64,000 bases of DNA from Chitinophagaceae bacterium (GCA_016719015.1 JADKAZ010000001.1:620001-684000), one strand, 5' to 3'; positions 1 to 10,049 are shown, numbered from the stretch's first letter. Numbers and translations: made by a program. The notes: generated from the letters alone by a model not told the origin.

Positions 1-504
1 AGTAACACCAGCTTTTACTTTTATGGCTTCCGTATTTTCTTTATTTCGAAATGATGCACCCGTAACGATATTATCTTTCTTTTGAATCGTTTCAAATTCG
101 TACTCCAAAAAGACGGTCAGGTTTTTTTCCTTTGCCGCCCATGCTTTGAAGATGCTGTCAGCAACCCGGGGTTCAAAATTGGTATTGCTTACCCAACCCG
201 TATTCAAACGGTTTCTTTTATAATGCTTATACAATGCCTGTCGGAATTCTTCCCACATACCACTGGGTAATTGGTCATTTCCATCGGTACAACTTACACC
301 GGCAGCCGTCAGCATACCGCCAAGCATAAGTGTAGGTTCTATCAAAATTGTTTTTACTCCCAGTCTTGCACTTTGAATGGCGGCAGCAGTACCACCAACA
401 CCGCCACCAATTACCAATACATCGGTCTCCAAACTTTTTACCATCCGCTGAGCAGGTAATAAAAATGGCAGTGCTAAAAAGGCAAACGATAACAATCGTT
501 TCAT
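1..504 (-). CDS. FAD-dependent oxidoreductase (N-terminal part, runs off the window)
   Basis: Only the first 168 codons are in the window; the gene continues past position 1. It starts at an ATG at 504 with a short hydrophobic, probably cleaved leader (MKRLLSFAFLALPFLLPAQ), so the product is probably exported. A dinucleotide-binding motif, VIGGGVGGTAAAI, follows at about residues 31-43, then LGGMLTAAGVSCTDGN. That pair is typical of the FAD_oxidored family (Pfam PF12831), often found in Bacteroidota polysaccharide or secondary-metabolism loci. The substrate cannot be told from this fragment. A terminator separates it from ssb upstream. Confidence 0.8.
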   Translation of the reverse strand, partial: MKRLLSFAFLALPFLLPAQRMVKSLETDVLVIGGGVGGTAAAIQSARLGVKTILIEPTLMLGGMLTAAGVSCTDGNDQLPSGMWEEFRQALYKHYKRNRLNTGWVSNTNFEPRVADSIFKAWAAKEKNLTVFLEYEFETIQKKDNIVTGASFRNKENTEAIKVKAGVT

Positions 505-531
505 ATTTCAATATACATTTTTAACCAATAA

Positions 532-557
532 AAAAGCCTTTCCAAACGGAAAGGCTA
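532..557 (-). terminator. Rho-independent terminator after ssb
   Basis: A GC-containing inverted repeat (AGCCTTTCC / GGAAAGGCT, four-base loop) is followed on the minus strand by a run of Ts. It lies between the ssb stop and the start of the next minus-strand gene, so it ends the ssb transcript. Confidence 0.8.
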
Positions 558-579
558 TGTGTTAGTTTTTAATTGCGAC

Positions 580-1020
580 CTAGAACGGGAGGTCATCCAC
601 CGGCTCTGTTATTTCGCTGGGCGATGGAACATGGCTGGTATTACCGGATAATGCAGAAGAAGCATTGGAAGGCTGCTGGTAAGAACTGCCACCGCTATTT
701 TCATTCTTACTGCCCAGTAACTGTACTTCTCTTACACGAAGTGAAAGTGATGAACCGGGTGTACCATCATTCCGTTGAAATGATCTTGCTTCAGGCTGGC
801 CTTCTGCAAAGACCTGTGTGCCTTTGGTAAGATACTGGGCCAATGCTGTACGGTCTGACCAGTAAGCACAATCCACCCAAATAGTTTTTTCCTGTAATGT
901 ACCCTGGCTGTCTTTGTACTTTTCCGAATGTGCAACAGTAAAGTTCATTACATTTTTTCCGTTTACTGTGTTGACCACACAGTCTTTGCCGAGGCGTCCG
1001 ATAACTTGCATTTTAATCAT
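580..1020 (-). CDS. ssb: Single-stranded DNA-binding protein
   Basis: SSB binds and protects single-stranded DNA during replication, repair and recombination and recruits partner proteins through its tail. The 146-residue product has an N-terminal OB fold (MIKMQVIGRLGKD, then VNGKNVMNFTVA, then KTIWVDCAYW). A Gly/Ser/Asn/Gln-rich linker follows, ending in the acidic tip DDLPF, the usual partner-binding tail. I chose the ATG at 1020; an upstream in-frame TTG at 1029 would add only three residues. It is monocistronic, with its own terminator downstream. Confidence 0.95.
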   Translation of the reverse strand: MIKMQVIGRLGKDCVVNTVNGKNVMNFTVAHSEKYKDSQGTLQEKTIWVDCAYWSDRTALAQYLTKGTQVFAEGQPEARSFQRNDGTPGSSLSLRVREVQLLGSKNENSGGSSYQQPSNASSALSGNTSHVPSPSEITEPVDDLPF

Positions 1021-1134
1021 AGTACTCAATTTTTAAAGTGACGTAATTATTATTTTGGACAGGCAAGATAAGATTATTATTAAAACGAACCTGTGCAAGT
1101 ATCTGACAACAATAAAATGTGAATAAATAAGAAC

Positions 1135-3696
1135 TTACTCTTCCGTTCTTCCACTCGCTGCATCAATGAGCCTTCCGAAAAAAATGGCATTCATAAAAAG
1201 CTTGCTGCCACCCAGCCAAAAAGCCCGGAAGTTGGGGTTATCAGCTATATTGATAACCCGGCCATTGCCGACTGTATTTACAATCACTGCTGCAGAATTT
1301 TTTATTGCTTCGCTATTCTCTTTACTTACCCATCCGCTTTGTAAAGGCTTACTGCCATAATAAAAGGGAGTGGCAAAAGGATTCTTACTTTTCTCCATAA
1401 ATACTTTGTTGGCTTTAAAAAGACTCACCGTTTTTTGGTTATAGCCATAAGCCAGTGGATGAGCAAGATCTACATCGGCCCCAAAAATGGCACCCTGTAT
1501 TTGTTGCGACCCTTCAATTTGTGATCTGTCCACATAAGAAAGATTCTTTGTACTATCAACAGCTGTCTTTGCTTTTTTAAACTTTACTTCGCTGATGCCA
1601 TTTTGCGAAGCCCAGCTAACGGCTTCTTCTGTTACTATTAAAGTGCCTCCTGCCTGCACCCATGCTTTCAGTTTTTCTTTATTTATATCGGGATAGTTAC
1701 CACCTACCAATATTAAAGTGTTATACTTATTCAATTCCGCCCGGTTAAAAATAGTTGGTTCAAGATGTGTGGCTGTCATATTCATTCGCTGGTCCAGCAA
1801 ATGCCAAACCTCTCCTGCATCGGTGGCATTAACACCCGGACCTGTAATCATGGCAATAGAGGGTTTGGCAATGGTTACAAACCTATTGCTTCCTAAATCA
1901 CTGCCACTATTTACATTACCGGAGGCAACTGCATAGGTTTTCAACCTGTACTTCTCCGTAACACCGCTAACCTTTGCAAAAACAGTTTCAGTATCATTAT
2001 CCTGCATGGTAACAGGTATAAGGATGGTGCCGTAACTAAATTTTTTATTGCCTCCGCTCACACCTGTTTCAAAACTATTGGTGGCCACTTTAGCTACTAG
2101 TCCCGCATTTAATAATTCATTTAATGCAGCAGGAGCATACAGTTCATCCCATTTTATCAAGTAAGCATAGTTGCTGCGGCCACCAATTATACCAGCCTTA
2201 GGTGTTTTTAATGATTCAACTTTATTCCCCAATGCAATGGCACCTGTTAATTCGGCATAAGGAATGCCAAAAGCCAATGGCATGGTCCAGGCTGTTATAT
2301 CATAAAACAGGCTGTCCTTATAGTCATAAGTTTTTTCGAAAATGGCCCGTATCAAACTATGCTGGGGTTGGTTAAGAGACACCATATAGGCCGATTCTTT
2401 TTCAAATCCAGCATCACTCCAATTGTCCGGTAATTCATTGATTTCAATTTGATGCCGCTTCAGCATTTCTGCAAAATGAAATGTTTTCGCCAGATCGTTT
2501 TTATCGCCAAACACATAGCCCTTTACGGGATAAGCTGCCGCCCTGTTAGCAGCAAGCTTATAAAAATCCCGTTGGTATTCTAAAAATTCTTTGCGTAAAA
2601 CTTTTGCCCCTTCCAGGGTAGACAACGTCGTTACAAATTGATTTTTGATAGTGGCAGGAAAACTCAGTAACCCATTAGCTGTTAGTTGCAAATGCCCTCT
2701 TGAACTTGCCTGTTCAAAAAGAATTCCGATGGCACCATTAACATCAGGATAAGTAGAGCCCTTGCCATAATAAAAATCATCATAGTTTTCTTTGGTAAAA
2801 TATAAAGAGCCGATACGGTCTAAAAACTTTGCATGGAATTTTCCCAGCTTACCCGTCAGGTCCTGGTTTTTATCAGGTGTTAAAGGATTTACCCTCGATG
2901 GCACACCAGGTTGAAAAAAGAAAGTGGCATTACTTCCCTGCTCATGATGGTCAGTCAGAATATTGGGTTTCCATTTATGATACCACGTCAAGCGGTTCTG
3001 ACTTTCTATATGCACAGCCGGTAACCAATCCCTGTTTAAATCAAACCAGTAATGATTAAACCTGCCACCCGGCCATACTTCATTAAACTCTCTTGAATTA
3101 GGATCACTGACTAAATTTTTACTCTTGTGCTGGTTTGCCCAGGTAGAGAAACGTTGTAATCCATCCGGATTAAAAGATGGATCGAATAATATCACTACAT
3201 TTTCTAACAACTCATCAATTTGTTTTCCCTGTGCGGCGGCCAGGTAGTAAGCACTTACCAATGCTGCATTAGTACCGCTTGACTCATTACCATGAATAGA
3301 ATGACCGATATACACCACTACCGGCATATTTTCAATATTTACCGAAGCCGATTGAGAAGGGTCAACCAGTTTTATATGCTGTTGTCGTATTTCTTCTAAC
3401 CGCTGGTGGTTTTTAGGTGAAGTAATAATTAGTAATACCTGGGGGCGACTTTCGTAGGTAAGACCCATTGTTTCGAGTTTTACCCGTTGCGGTGCAGCAG
3501 TGGCGATGACTTTCATATAATTCACCAGCCTGTCGTGGGTTACATGCCATTCACCTACTTCATGATAGATAATATCTTTAGGCTTTGGAATAGACGGATC
3601 ATAAGATACAGAGTCAGGCAGGTAATATTTTAAATCCTGGCTAAAAATTAATCCGACAAAAAATAATTGGGCAAAAAGGAAAGACAATTTCTTCAT
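1135..3696 (-). CDS. M14-family zinc carboxypeptidase, secreted, with C-terminal amidotransferase-like domain
   Basis: This 853-residue exported peptidase is expected to cut amino acids from the C-terminus of peptides. A signal peptide (MKKLSFLFAQLFFVGLIFSQ) leads into an M14 catalytic domain. Visible are the zinc motif HSIHGNE at about residues 130-136, a third-ligand region near DHHEQG (about 252), and FEQASSRG (about 327) carrying the probable catalytic Glu. Residues from about 620 to 850 (ALITGPG-type segment, LILVGGNYPD, GGTLIVTEEAV) look like a glutamine-amidotransferase-like Rossmann domain, common at the end of this Bacteroidota subfamily. The start is an ATG at 3696. It is unrelated in length to the second M14 enzyme at 14774-16507. 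Confidence 0.88.
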   Translation of the reverse strand: MKKLSFLFAQLFFVGLIFSQDLKYYLPDSVSYDPSIPKPKDIIYHEVGEWHVTHDRLVNYMKVIATAAPQRVKLETMGLTYESRPQVLLIITSPKNHQRLEEIRQQHIKLVDPSQSASVNIENMPVVVYIGHSIHGNESSGTNAALVSAYYLAAAQGKQIDELLENVVILFDPSFNPDGLQRFSTWANQHKSKNLVSDPNSREFNEVWPGGRFNHYWFDLNRDWLPAVHIESQNRLTWYHKWKPNILTDHHEQGSNATFFFQPGVPSRVNPLTPDKNQDLTGKLGKFHAKFLDRIGSLYFTKENYDDFYYGKGSTYPDVNGAIGILFEQASSRGHLQLTANGLLSFPATIKNQFVTTLSTLEGAKVLRKEFLEYQRDFYKLAANRAAAYPVKGYVFGDKNDLAKTFHFAEMLKRHQIEINELPDNWSDAGFEKESAYMVSLNQPQHSLIRAIFEKTYDYKDSLFYDITAWTMPLAFGIPYAELTGAIALGNKVESLKTPKAGIIGGRSNYAYLIKWDELYAPAALNELLNAGLVAKVATNSFETGVSGGNKKFSYGTILIPVTMQDNDTETVFAKVSGVTEKYRLKTYAVASGNVNSGSDLGSNRFVTIAKPSIAMITGPGVNATDAGEVWHLLDQRMNMTATHLEPTIFNRAELNKYNTLILVGGNYPDINKEKLKAWVQAGGTLIVTEEAVSWASQNGISEVKFKKAKTAVDSTKNLSYVDRSQIEGSQQIQGAIFGADVDLAHPLAYGYNQKTVSLFKANKVFMEKSKNPFATPFYYGSKPLQSGWVSKENSEAIKNSAAVIVNTVGNGRVINIADNPNFRAFWLGGSKLFMNAIFFGRLIDAASGRTEE

Positions 3697-3788
3697 ATAT
3701 CAGTAGTTGTGTTTAAATATGGAAATTAAGCAATTAAGCTATAAACCAGTAACCTCAAAAGGACAATAACCGGCCGGAGTTATCGTCG

Positions 3789-3796
3789 TATATTTG
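3789..3796 (+). promoter_or_regulatory. Bacteroidota -7 element for mnmA
   Basis: TATATTTG matches the TAnnTTTG consensus 22 bases before the mnmA ATG. I see no good -33 TTTG at the usual spacing. Confidence 0.55.
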
Positions 3797-3817
3797 CTGC
3801 TTGCAAATTTCTCAATT

Positions 3818-4924
3818 ATGAGCAGAAAAGGAAAAGTATTAGTGGCAATGAGCGGTGGTATTGATAGTACCGTGGCTGCATTAATGCTGAATGATGAAGG
3901 CTACGAAGTGGTGGGCATTACCATGAAAACATGGGACTATGCCGCAAGTGGTGGCAGCAAAAAAGAAACAGGGTGCTGCAATATTGATTCGTTTAACGAT
4001 GCCAGGCAGGCAGCCGTAGAACATGGTTTTGCACATTATATTTTAGATATACGGGAAGAATTTGGCGATTTTGTTATTGAGAATTTTGTGGATGAATATA
4101 TTGCCGGCAGAACACCGAATCCCTGTGTGCTTTGCAATACACATATTAAATGGCGGGCTTTATTAAAAAGGGCTGATGCACTGGGTTGCGATTTTATTGC
4201 CACCGGGCACTATGCAAAAATCCGTCAGCATGACAACGGACGATTTGTGGTTAGCAAAGCGATTGATGATACCAAAGACCAGAGTTATGTATTGTGGGGA
4301 TTACAGCAAGATTTATTGAGCAGAACATTATTACCTCTTGCTCCTTTTCGCAAAACGGAGATACGGCAAATGGCATTGGATTATGGTTATCCTGAACTGG
4401 CTAAGAAAAGTGAGAGCTATGAAATTTGTTTCGTCCCGGATAATGATTACCGTGGTTTTTTAAAGCGCCGGGTAGAAGGATTGGAAGAAAGAGTTGCAGG
4501 GGGTAATTTTGTTGATAAGTACGGCAACATCCTTGGTAAACATAAAGGCTATCCCTTTTATACCATTGGCCAGCGTAAGGGTTTAGATATAGCATTCGGG
4601 AAACCGGTATTTGTTACAAAAATTAATCCTGACAATAATACGGTGGTATTAGGTGACGAAGAAGACCTGGAGCAAAATGAAATGTTAGTAGGTAAGCTGA
4701 ACCTGATTAAATACGATACTATCACTCCCGGCATGGAAGCTACTACCAAGATTCGTTATAAAGACAAGGGCAGCTTGTCTAATATTTACCCGGAGGAAGG
4801 CACTATGAAAGTAAGGTTCTACGAAAATGCCAAAGGTATAGCACCAGGACAAAGTGCCGTATTTTATGAGGAAGATGATGTGATTGGTGGGGGAATAATA
4901 CAGTCGGGATCCTTGATTATTTAA
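3818..4924 (+). CDS. mnmA: tRNA-specific 2-thiouridylase MnmA
   Basis: MnmA activates U34 of Glu, Gln and Lys tRNAs with ATP and inserts sulfur passed along by sulfur carriers. The 368-residue protein has the N-type PP-loop MSGGIDST at residues 11-18. The two cysteines of the family lie in NPCVLCN (about 100) and YEICFVPD (about 201), with FYTIGQRKGL and GGGIIQSG toward the end. The start is the ATG at 3818. An upstream in-frame TTG at 3794 falls inside the -7 promoter element and is therefore unlikely. The gene is single, diverging from the M14 peptidase. Confidence 0.95.
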   Translation: MSRKGKVLVAMSGGIDSTVAALMLNDEGYEVVGITMKTWDYAASGGSKKETGCCNIDSFNDARQAAVEHGFAHYILDIREEFGDFVIENFVDEYIAGRTPNPCVLCNTHIKWRALLKRADALGCDFIATGHYAKIRQHDNGRFVVSKAIDDTKDQSYVLWGLQQDLLSRTLLPLAPFRKTEIRQMALDYGYPELAKKSESYEICFVPDNDYRGFLKRRVEGLEERVAGGNFVDKYGNILGKHKGYPFYTIGQRKGLDIAFGKPVFVTKINPDNNTVVLGDEEDLEQNEMLVGKLNLIKYDTITPGMEATTKIRYKDKGSLSNIYPEEGTMKVRFYENAKGIAPGQSAVFYEEDDVIGGGIIQSGSLII

Positions 4925-5133
4925 TCAGAAGATGCTGAAAAAAGATGGCTTAATTAATTGGCGCAGTACGGAGGCTATCAACTGATTATCAGGCAATAAA
5001 GCATTGAGAAATTCGTTTTTAGGCGTTGAAGTTATGTTTCCCCGCTTTTTGTTTGTAGCTTTAAAAATCCGAACACCCTGGTAAACAAGTTAATAAAACG
5101 AACAAATTATCCGTGAATACAAGAAAACCACTT

Positions 5134-5901
5134 ATGAGATTCCAGTCTATTCTTCGCTTTAGCCTTTTATGTATTACCGTATCCACACTTTTTTCCTGCA
5201 ATGAGAAAGAAGAGTTTGTCACAGAGCAATTAAATGAATACATCCCGCTGCAAGTCGGCAAGTATATTACTTACCGCATTGACTCATTAGTGTTCACCAA
5301 CTTTGGACGCACCATTGAAACTCGCCGCTACCAGGTAAAAGAACAGGTGGATGCACAAATTACCGATAACCTCGGACGGCCCAGCTTTCGTATCTACAGA
5401 TACCTGAGAGATTCATTAGGAACGTTGCCCTGGCAATCGGCAGGCACTTATTTTATTACACCCTTATCAGACCAGGTAGAGATGATAGAGGATAATCTAC
5501 GTTTTATTAAAATGCACATGCCGCTAAAAGAAGGATTTAGCTGGAAAGGCAACAGGTATTTGCCAACTGGCCCGTATCAACCAAAATATAATTTTACCAT
5601 TGATAACAATATTGACGATTGGGACTTTTATTATGACAACTTCTCCCCCACATTCTCCTATCGGGGTATCAACTATTCAAACGTCTGGAGTATTGAAGAA
5701 ATTGATGAATCTTTTAATGTACCAATCACCAGCGCCGGCTCCTATGCTTACCGGTTAAGGTCTGTTGAAAAATATTCTAAAACGATTGGCCTGGTTTACC
5801 GGGAATATGAACTATGGGAATACCAGCCAAATACTGGTGGCCCGGGTGGTCCCTACTATGCTGGTTTCGGCATAAAGAAGTGGATGATCGACCACAACTA
5901 A
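5134..5901 (+). CDS. Putative lipoprotein of unknown function
   Basis: A 255-residue protein with a lipoprotein signal (hydrophobic leader ending in TLFSC, about residues 18-22), so it is probably anchored in a membrane. The rest is rich in Tyr, Asn and Asp. It opens with EQLNEYIPLQVGKYITYRIDS, a form common to small Bacteroidota lipoproteins found near T9SS cargo. I recognise no catalytic motif. The ATG at 5134 is preferred over a GTG at 5113 because it puts the leader at the N-terminus. The T9SS subtilase starts 52 bases after it but has its own promoter element. Confidence 0.8.
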   Translation: MRFQSILRFSLLCITVSTLFSCNEKEEFVTEQLNEYIPLQVGKYITYRIDSLVFTNFGRTIETRRYQVKEQVDAQITDNLGRPSFRIYRYLRDSLGTLPWQSAGTYFITPLSDQVEMIEDNLRFIKMHMPLKEGFSWKGNRYLPTGPYQPKYNFTIDNNIDDWDFYYDNFSPTFSYRGINYSNVWSIEEIDESFNVPITSAGSYAYRLRSVEKYSKTIGLVYREYELWEYQPNTGGPGGPYYAGFGIKKWMIDHN

Positions 5902-5917
5902 TTCCATGCGACTGACG

Positions 5918-5925
5918 TAAATTTG
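5918..5925 (+). promoter_or_regulatory. Bacteroidota -7 element for the S8 peptidase
   Basis: TAAATTTG matches TAnnTTTG and lies 28 bases before the ATG of the subtilase. It also argues against the longer TTG-started reading frame at 5927, which begins inside the expected start-site region. Confidence 0.55.
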
Positions 5926-5953
5926 TTTGCTGGCAAAAAAAGCCTTTGTGTAC

Positions 5954-7954
5954 ATGAAAAAGTTATTACCCCTTTTATTATTGCTGATAGTAAGTGAATC
6001 ACAGGCTCAGTTTACCCGATACATAATCCGATTAAAAAATAAAGGGGGTACGCCTTATACATTTTCTTCACCCCAGACATATTTATCACAACGGGCTATT
6101 GACAGAAGAACAAAATATAGTATCGCCATTGATAGTACCGATTTGCCGGTAACACCCTCCTATATCACCCAGATAAAAAACATTTCCAACGTTACAGTAT
6201 TGAATGTTTCCCGATGGATGAATGCTGTTACTATTCAAACCAGCAGCCCCGCTTCCATTACCGCCATCAATGCACTGCCATTTGTACAAAGTGTAAACGG
6301 CATTGCAGCCAGGATTACTGACAATGGAAGACCTTCCCGGAATAAATTTGAACTGGAAGAAATCATTACAGACCTGCCACCACAACAGACAGGAAGAATA
6401 ACGGCTGATTATTTTAATTACGGTACAAATTCATACAATGAGATACACCTTCATAACGGTGAGTTTCTTCATAACATTGGTTTAAGAGGACAGGGGATGC
6501 AGATTGCCGTACTTGATAATGGATTTAATAATTATACAGGACTCAAAGCATTTGACAGTATCAATACCAATGGCCAGGTTTTGGGCACTTGGGATTTTGT
6601 GGCCAGGGAGCAAAATGTTGCCAACGATGGAAGCCACGGTATGAATTGCCTTTCTACTATTGCAGCTAACATACCCGGACAATTTATCGGTAAAGCTCCT
6701 AAAGCCAGCTTCTGGTTATATCAAACAGAAGATAATGCCAGCGAATACCCCGTTGAAGAATTTAATTGGGTTTGCGGAGCCGAAAGAGCAGATAGTTCCG
6801 GAGCAGATGTTATGTCTTCCTCTCTCGGCTATTATGATTTTGATAACGCAACACTGAATTATACCTATAGCAATATGAATGGCAATACTACCATAGCTGC
6901 TATTGGTGCCGACCTTGCTGCAAAAAAAGGGATAATTGTTTTTAATGCAGCGGGCAATGAAGGTAGTAATGCCTGGCATTTTTTAATCACTCCTGCTGAT
7001 GGCGATAGTGTGGTAGCAGTAGGTGCCGTTAATACCAACGGTGTTGTAGGTAGTTTTTCAAGTTATGGCCCCTCATCCGATGGTCAGATAAAACCTGACA
7101 TGGCATCTGTTGGTGTCGCCGCTATGGTACAAACGACATCCAATACCATTGGCTTTTCTAATGGAACTTCATTTGCCTGTCCTAATATGGCTGGACTCGG
7201 AACCATTTTGTGGCAAGGATTCCCGGAATATAATAACATGAAAATTATTCAGGCCTTGCGCCAGGCTGGTAGCAAATTCACTACACCAGATGACAGGGTT
7301 GGTTATGGCATTCCCAACATGAAACTTGCCTTTGCCAACCTCGTTACTGAGTATGCCACATCTTCTTCTGCAGTAACCGGGTGCCGGGTTACCATTAGCT
7401 GGAACAGCAAAGATGTTCAGTCAATGAAATATGAAATAGAAAGAAAAGCTCCGGGTGAATCGGTATATACAAAAGTGGGGGAAACGATTCCGCAGGCAGG
7501 TTTGTTATTAGCTAACAGGAGTTATCAATTCAATAATGACCTTACCAGCGGATCGCTTGGAAACTATTCTTATCGTATCCGCCAGATATTAGATACAGCC
7601 GTTGCTTCTTTTTATGCTGCTTATATAGACACTACCAATATCAATATTACATCAGCCTGTATTGTAACCGGCACTACCAACCCAAACCCCAACGGTGAAT
7701 TGGTAATGGTGCAGCCAAACCCTGTTACAGGTGGAATGGTAACACTGGTAATTGAAACGCCGTACGCCGTAACCAATATGCCCATTGCGGTGTACGATGC
7801 AAAAGGAAGGCTGATGATGCAGTTGAAAGAATCGAAAGGAACCGGCAAAAAAACAATTGACCTGAACATCAGCAGGCTCGCAAAAGGGAATTATTATATT
7901 AAAGTCCTGAATGGGCAAAAAACGATTGGCACTGCCGGTTTATTACGTTTATAG
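5954..7954 (+). CDS. S8 family serine peptidase with T9SS C-terminal sorting domain
   Basis: An exported subtilase of 666 residues. A signal peptide (MKKLLPLLLLLIVSESQAQ) and a propeptide-like region precede the catalytic domain. The triad is visible as Asp in AVLDNGF (about 187), His in DGSHGMN (about 228) and Ser in NGTSFACPNMAG (about 405), with the oxyanion Asn in FNAAGNEG. After a fibronectin-like stretch, the last 80 residues (VQPNPVTGG, YDAKGRLMM, LAKGNYYIKV) form a type A T9SS sorting domain. It should be carried over the outer membrane and released or anchored. Its stop overlaps the 3' end of the convergent rRNA methyltransferase gene by six bases. Confidence 0.93.
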   Translation: MKKLLPLLLLLIVSESQAQFTRYIIRLKNKGGTPYTFSSPQTYLSQRAIDRRTKYSIAIDSTDLPVTPSYITQIKNISNVTVLNVSRWMNAVTIQTSSPASITAINALPFVQSVNGIAARITDNGRPSRNKFELEEIITDLPPQQTGRITADYFNYGTNSYNEIHLHNGEFLHNIGLRGQGMQIAVLDNGFNNYTGLKAFDSINTNGQVLGTWDFVAREQNVANDGSHGMNCLSTIAANIPGQFIGKAPKASFWLYQTEDNASEYPVEEFNWVCGAERADSSGADVMSSSLGYYDFDNATLNYTYSNMNGNTTIAAIGADLAAKKGIIVFNAAGNEGSNAWHFLITPADGDSVVAVGAVNTNGVVGSFSSYGPSSDGQIKPDMASVGVAAMVQTTSNTIGFSNGTSFACPNMAGLGTILWQGFPEYNNMKIIQALRQAGSKFTTPDDRVGYGIPNMKLAFANLVTEYATSSSAVTGCRVTISWNSKDVQSMKYEIERKAPGESVYTKVGETIPQAGLLLANRSYQFNNDLTSGSLGNYSYRIRQILDTAVASFYAAYIDTTNINITSACIVTGTTNPNPNGELVMVQPNPVTGGMVTLVIETPYAVTNMPIAVYDAKGRLMMQLKESKGTGKKTIDLNISRLAKGNYYIKVLNGQKTIGTAGLLRL

Positions 7955-9136
7955 GGGCTTCTTTAACAAAGCTGCAAACATTGTATCAGCTTTTTTATCA
8001 TAACCTTTAAGTATTTCCATTTTGATTAGTTCAAGATGGAATTTTTCTTTGATAAAATCAATAACATCTTCATTCTCTTTTTTAAATACTGAACAGGTAA
8101 TGTAAAGCAGGTGGCCGCCGGGGATAAGATGAGAGATAATAGTTGTTATGATTTTCTTTTGCAATTGGCAATATTCCTCAATTCTATTCTCATCAAAATA
8201 ATATAACTGCTCTGGTGTGCGGCTCCAGGTACCGCTGCCGGTACAAGGTACATCAGCAACTATAAGGTCGAATTGATTATTACTTAAAATTGAAACAGGT
8301 TCTGTCAAATCTGCAATAAAACTTTTATAATGCTTAATCCCTGCTACTGCAAAACGTTTTTTCAGGTTGCTAAGAATAGATTCTCGTATATCAGAAACCG
8401 TCAACTCAATGTTCCCCAATATATCTTTTGCCATGATAGATTTGCCACCACTGGCTGCACAACAATCCCATACCCGAACCCCGTCTGATTGTCTCCGTCT
8501 TCCGAGTTCAGCGTTGACAACTTCTATAAACTCTGCCACCCGCTGCGAACTATAATCTTGCACCACAGCTTCTTTGTCTGGTTCAATTATTTCATCCAAT
8601 TTCACTGTAGTGGCAATTGATATAGCTGATGGAAGCATACTCCTGAATGCAATATCAGCTTTCAGCAATTTTTCTTTTACTAACACTTCTTTCCCGGGTC
8701 TCATCCGAAGAAATAAATCTGGTTGAATAAAAAAAGAATTGCAAAATTGTTCAAAGTTGATACCGCCAGCTAGTTCCTTCTCCCATGGAAATATATCAGC
8801 ATTTGAAAACGTATTGCCAACCAGTTTATACTTCTCATCAACTGATAATGTGACGTTGTCATTCCACTCGGGTCTTATTTGCCCGAGTAATTGGTTTGAT
8901 GTAGTAGTACAAAAAAACAATGCTGTAAGTATTCTATCTTCAACGGGCAAGTTGGGCAAAGCCTTTCCTAACCTGAAATAACAATAACATAAATGACTCA
9001 CCTGTTTCCTGTCAGTTGATCCGAATTTTTTATGCTCGGAGAAATATTTTTTCAGAAAAGATGCAAAAGGCTCTTCTCCAATATACAATGAGAGAATTTC
9101 CTTTGCAGAATTAAGATATGAATGCCAACGGCTCAC
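7949..9136 (-). CDS. RsmB/NOP-family rRNA cytosine-C5 methyltransferase
   Basis: The product uses S-adenosylmethionine to make 5-methylcytosine in RNA, most probably rRNA. Its 395 residues carry an N-terminal NusB-like helical region and a Rossmann methyltransferase core with the SAM motif VWDCCAASGGKS. The two active-site cysteines are in ADVPCTGSGTW and YITCSVFKKEN. These are the NOL1/NOP2/Sun hallmarks. No ATG fits the N-terminus, and the best start is a GTG at 9136. The exact target (RsmB-like or RsmF-like) cannot be decided from sequence alone. Confidence 0.88.
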   Translation of the reverse strand: MSRWHSYLNSAKEILSLYIGEEPFASFLKKYFSEHKKFGSTDRKQVSHLCYCYFRLGKALPNLPVEDRILTALFFCTTTSNQLLGQIRPEWNDNVTLSVDEKYKLVGNTFSNADIFPWEKELAGGINFEQFCNSFFIQPDLFLRMRPGKEVLVKEKLLKADIAFRSMLPSAISIATTVKLDEIIEPDKEAVVQDYSSQRVAEFIEVVNAELGRRRQSDGVRVWDCCAASGGKSIMAKDILGNIELTVSDIRESILSNLKKRFAVAGIKHYKSFIADLTEPVSILSNNQFDLIVADVPCTGSGTWSRTPEQLYYFDENRIEEYCQLQKKIITTIISHLIPGGHLLYITCSVFKKENEDVIDFIKEKFHLELIKMEILKGYDKKADTMFAALLKKPL

Positions 9137-9190
9137 CCTGCAATATAATACAAGGAAAACCTCCTGAAAAAACGAATTAATAATCCCGGC

Positions 9191-10039
9191 TTATTGATAA
9201 AAATATTTTGTTCCTGTTATGGCCCCACCCGGTGTTCGGGTACCATAAGAAGAGTCAGGCTTACCGGCAGTATTATACTTGTAGGTATAATCCATCGTGT
9301 AATCGTTGGCAGGGGAAGCAGTATTAGTAACTACTGTCTTTGCTATATTATTTGCATTATACAAGCTTGACCGTATTAACAGTACTGCTTCAGTGGGGTT
9401 TTTGAGTGGATTCACTTTCAAATCAAATGTATAAGTCTGCGTAGAAAAGGGTGAAAGTGGTCCTCCGGGTGTCGTAGCAGCATCCTGTTGTTGCATTTCC
9501 AGGTTTGATCCCGAAGCTGAATAGGTATAATTATTTTTCAAACTTAATACTGGTGGCAATGGAATTGGCAATCCTGTTATTTTTAAATAATGTGCATCAG
9601 TGATTATTTTTCCGGCTGCATCATATGTGTAAACAGTACTATCTGTAACCGCAAATCCAGGAATAGATAAATCGAAAACAGAAGATGTGTACCTGGCAGT
9701 TGCAGTATTATAATTATACCTTGTTAGGATGCTATCAATACCGGTAGCTACAAGGGCATCAGCTTTTTGAACAGTAGTCAGGATAACACCCGAAACATTT
9801 CTATTAATTACTAATTCACTATTAAGTGACTGGCCGCCTGATAACCCGGTGGTTTTTTCTCTAACCAGTCGTTTAGCCGCATCGTAAAAATATTCAACCA
9901 AAGAAGAGTCTGTTCCCGTATGAGAATTTATCTTAACCAACAGTAGATTTGCAGGTGTTGCCAAACCCCAGTCAATTTCTTTCTGGCAAGAAACTATAGA
10001 AACCGTGATGGCAGATAACATTACAACCAACCTTCTCAT
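9191..10039 (-). CDS. Putative lipoprotein with RHS-like beta-strand pattern
   Basis: A 282-residue protein beginning MRRLVVMLSAITVSIVSC, a clear lipoprotein signal with the lipid-receiving Cys at about residue 18. The mature part repeats motifs such as VEYFYDAAKRLV, RYNYNTATARY, VYTYDAAGKI and MDYTYKYNTAGKP. These resemble the YD-type repeats of small Bacteroidota surface proteins, so it is probably a beta-rich surface lipoprotein. The function is unknown. The ATG at 10039 is chosen because the longer frame (10087) overlaps the end of odhB and would bury the signal sequence. Confidence 0.75.
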   Translation of the reverse strand: MRRLVVMLSAITVSIVSCQKEIDWGLATPANLLLVKINSHTGTDSSLVEYFYDAAKRLVREKTTGLSGGQSLNSELVINRNVSGVILTTVQKADALVATGIDSILTRYNYNTATARYTSSVFDLSIPGFAVTDSTVYTYDAAGKIITDAHYLKITGLPIPLPPVLSLKNNYTYSASGSNLEMQQQDAATTPGGPLSPFSTQTYTFDLKVNPLKNPTEAVLLIRSSLYNANNIAKTVVTNTASPANDYTMDYTYKYNTAGKPDSSYGTRTPGGAITGTKYFYQ

Positions 10040-10049
10040 GTAAAAATAT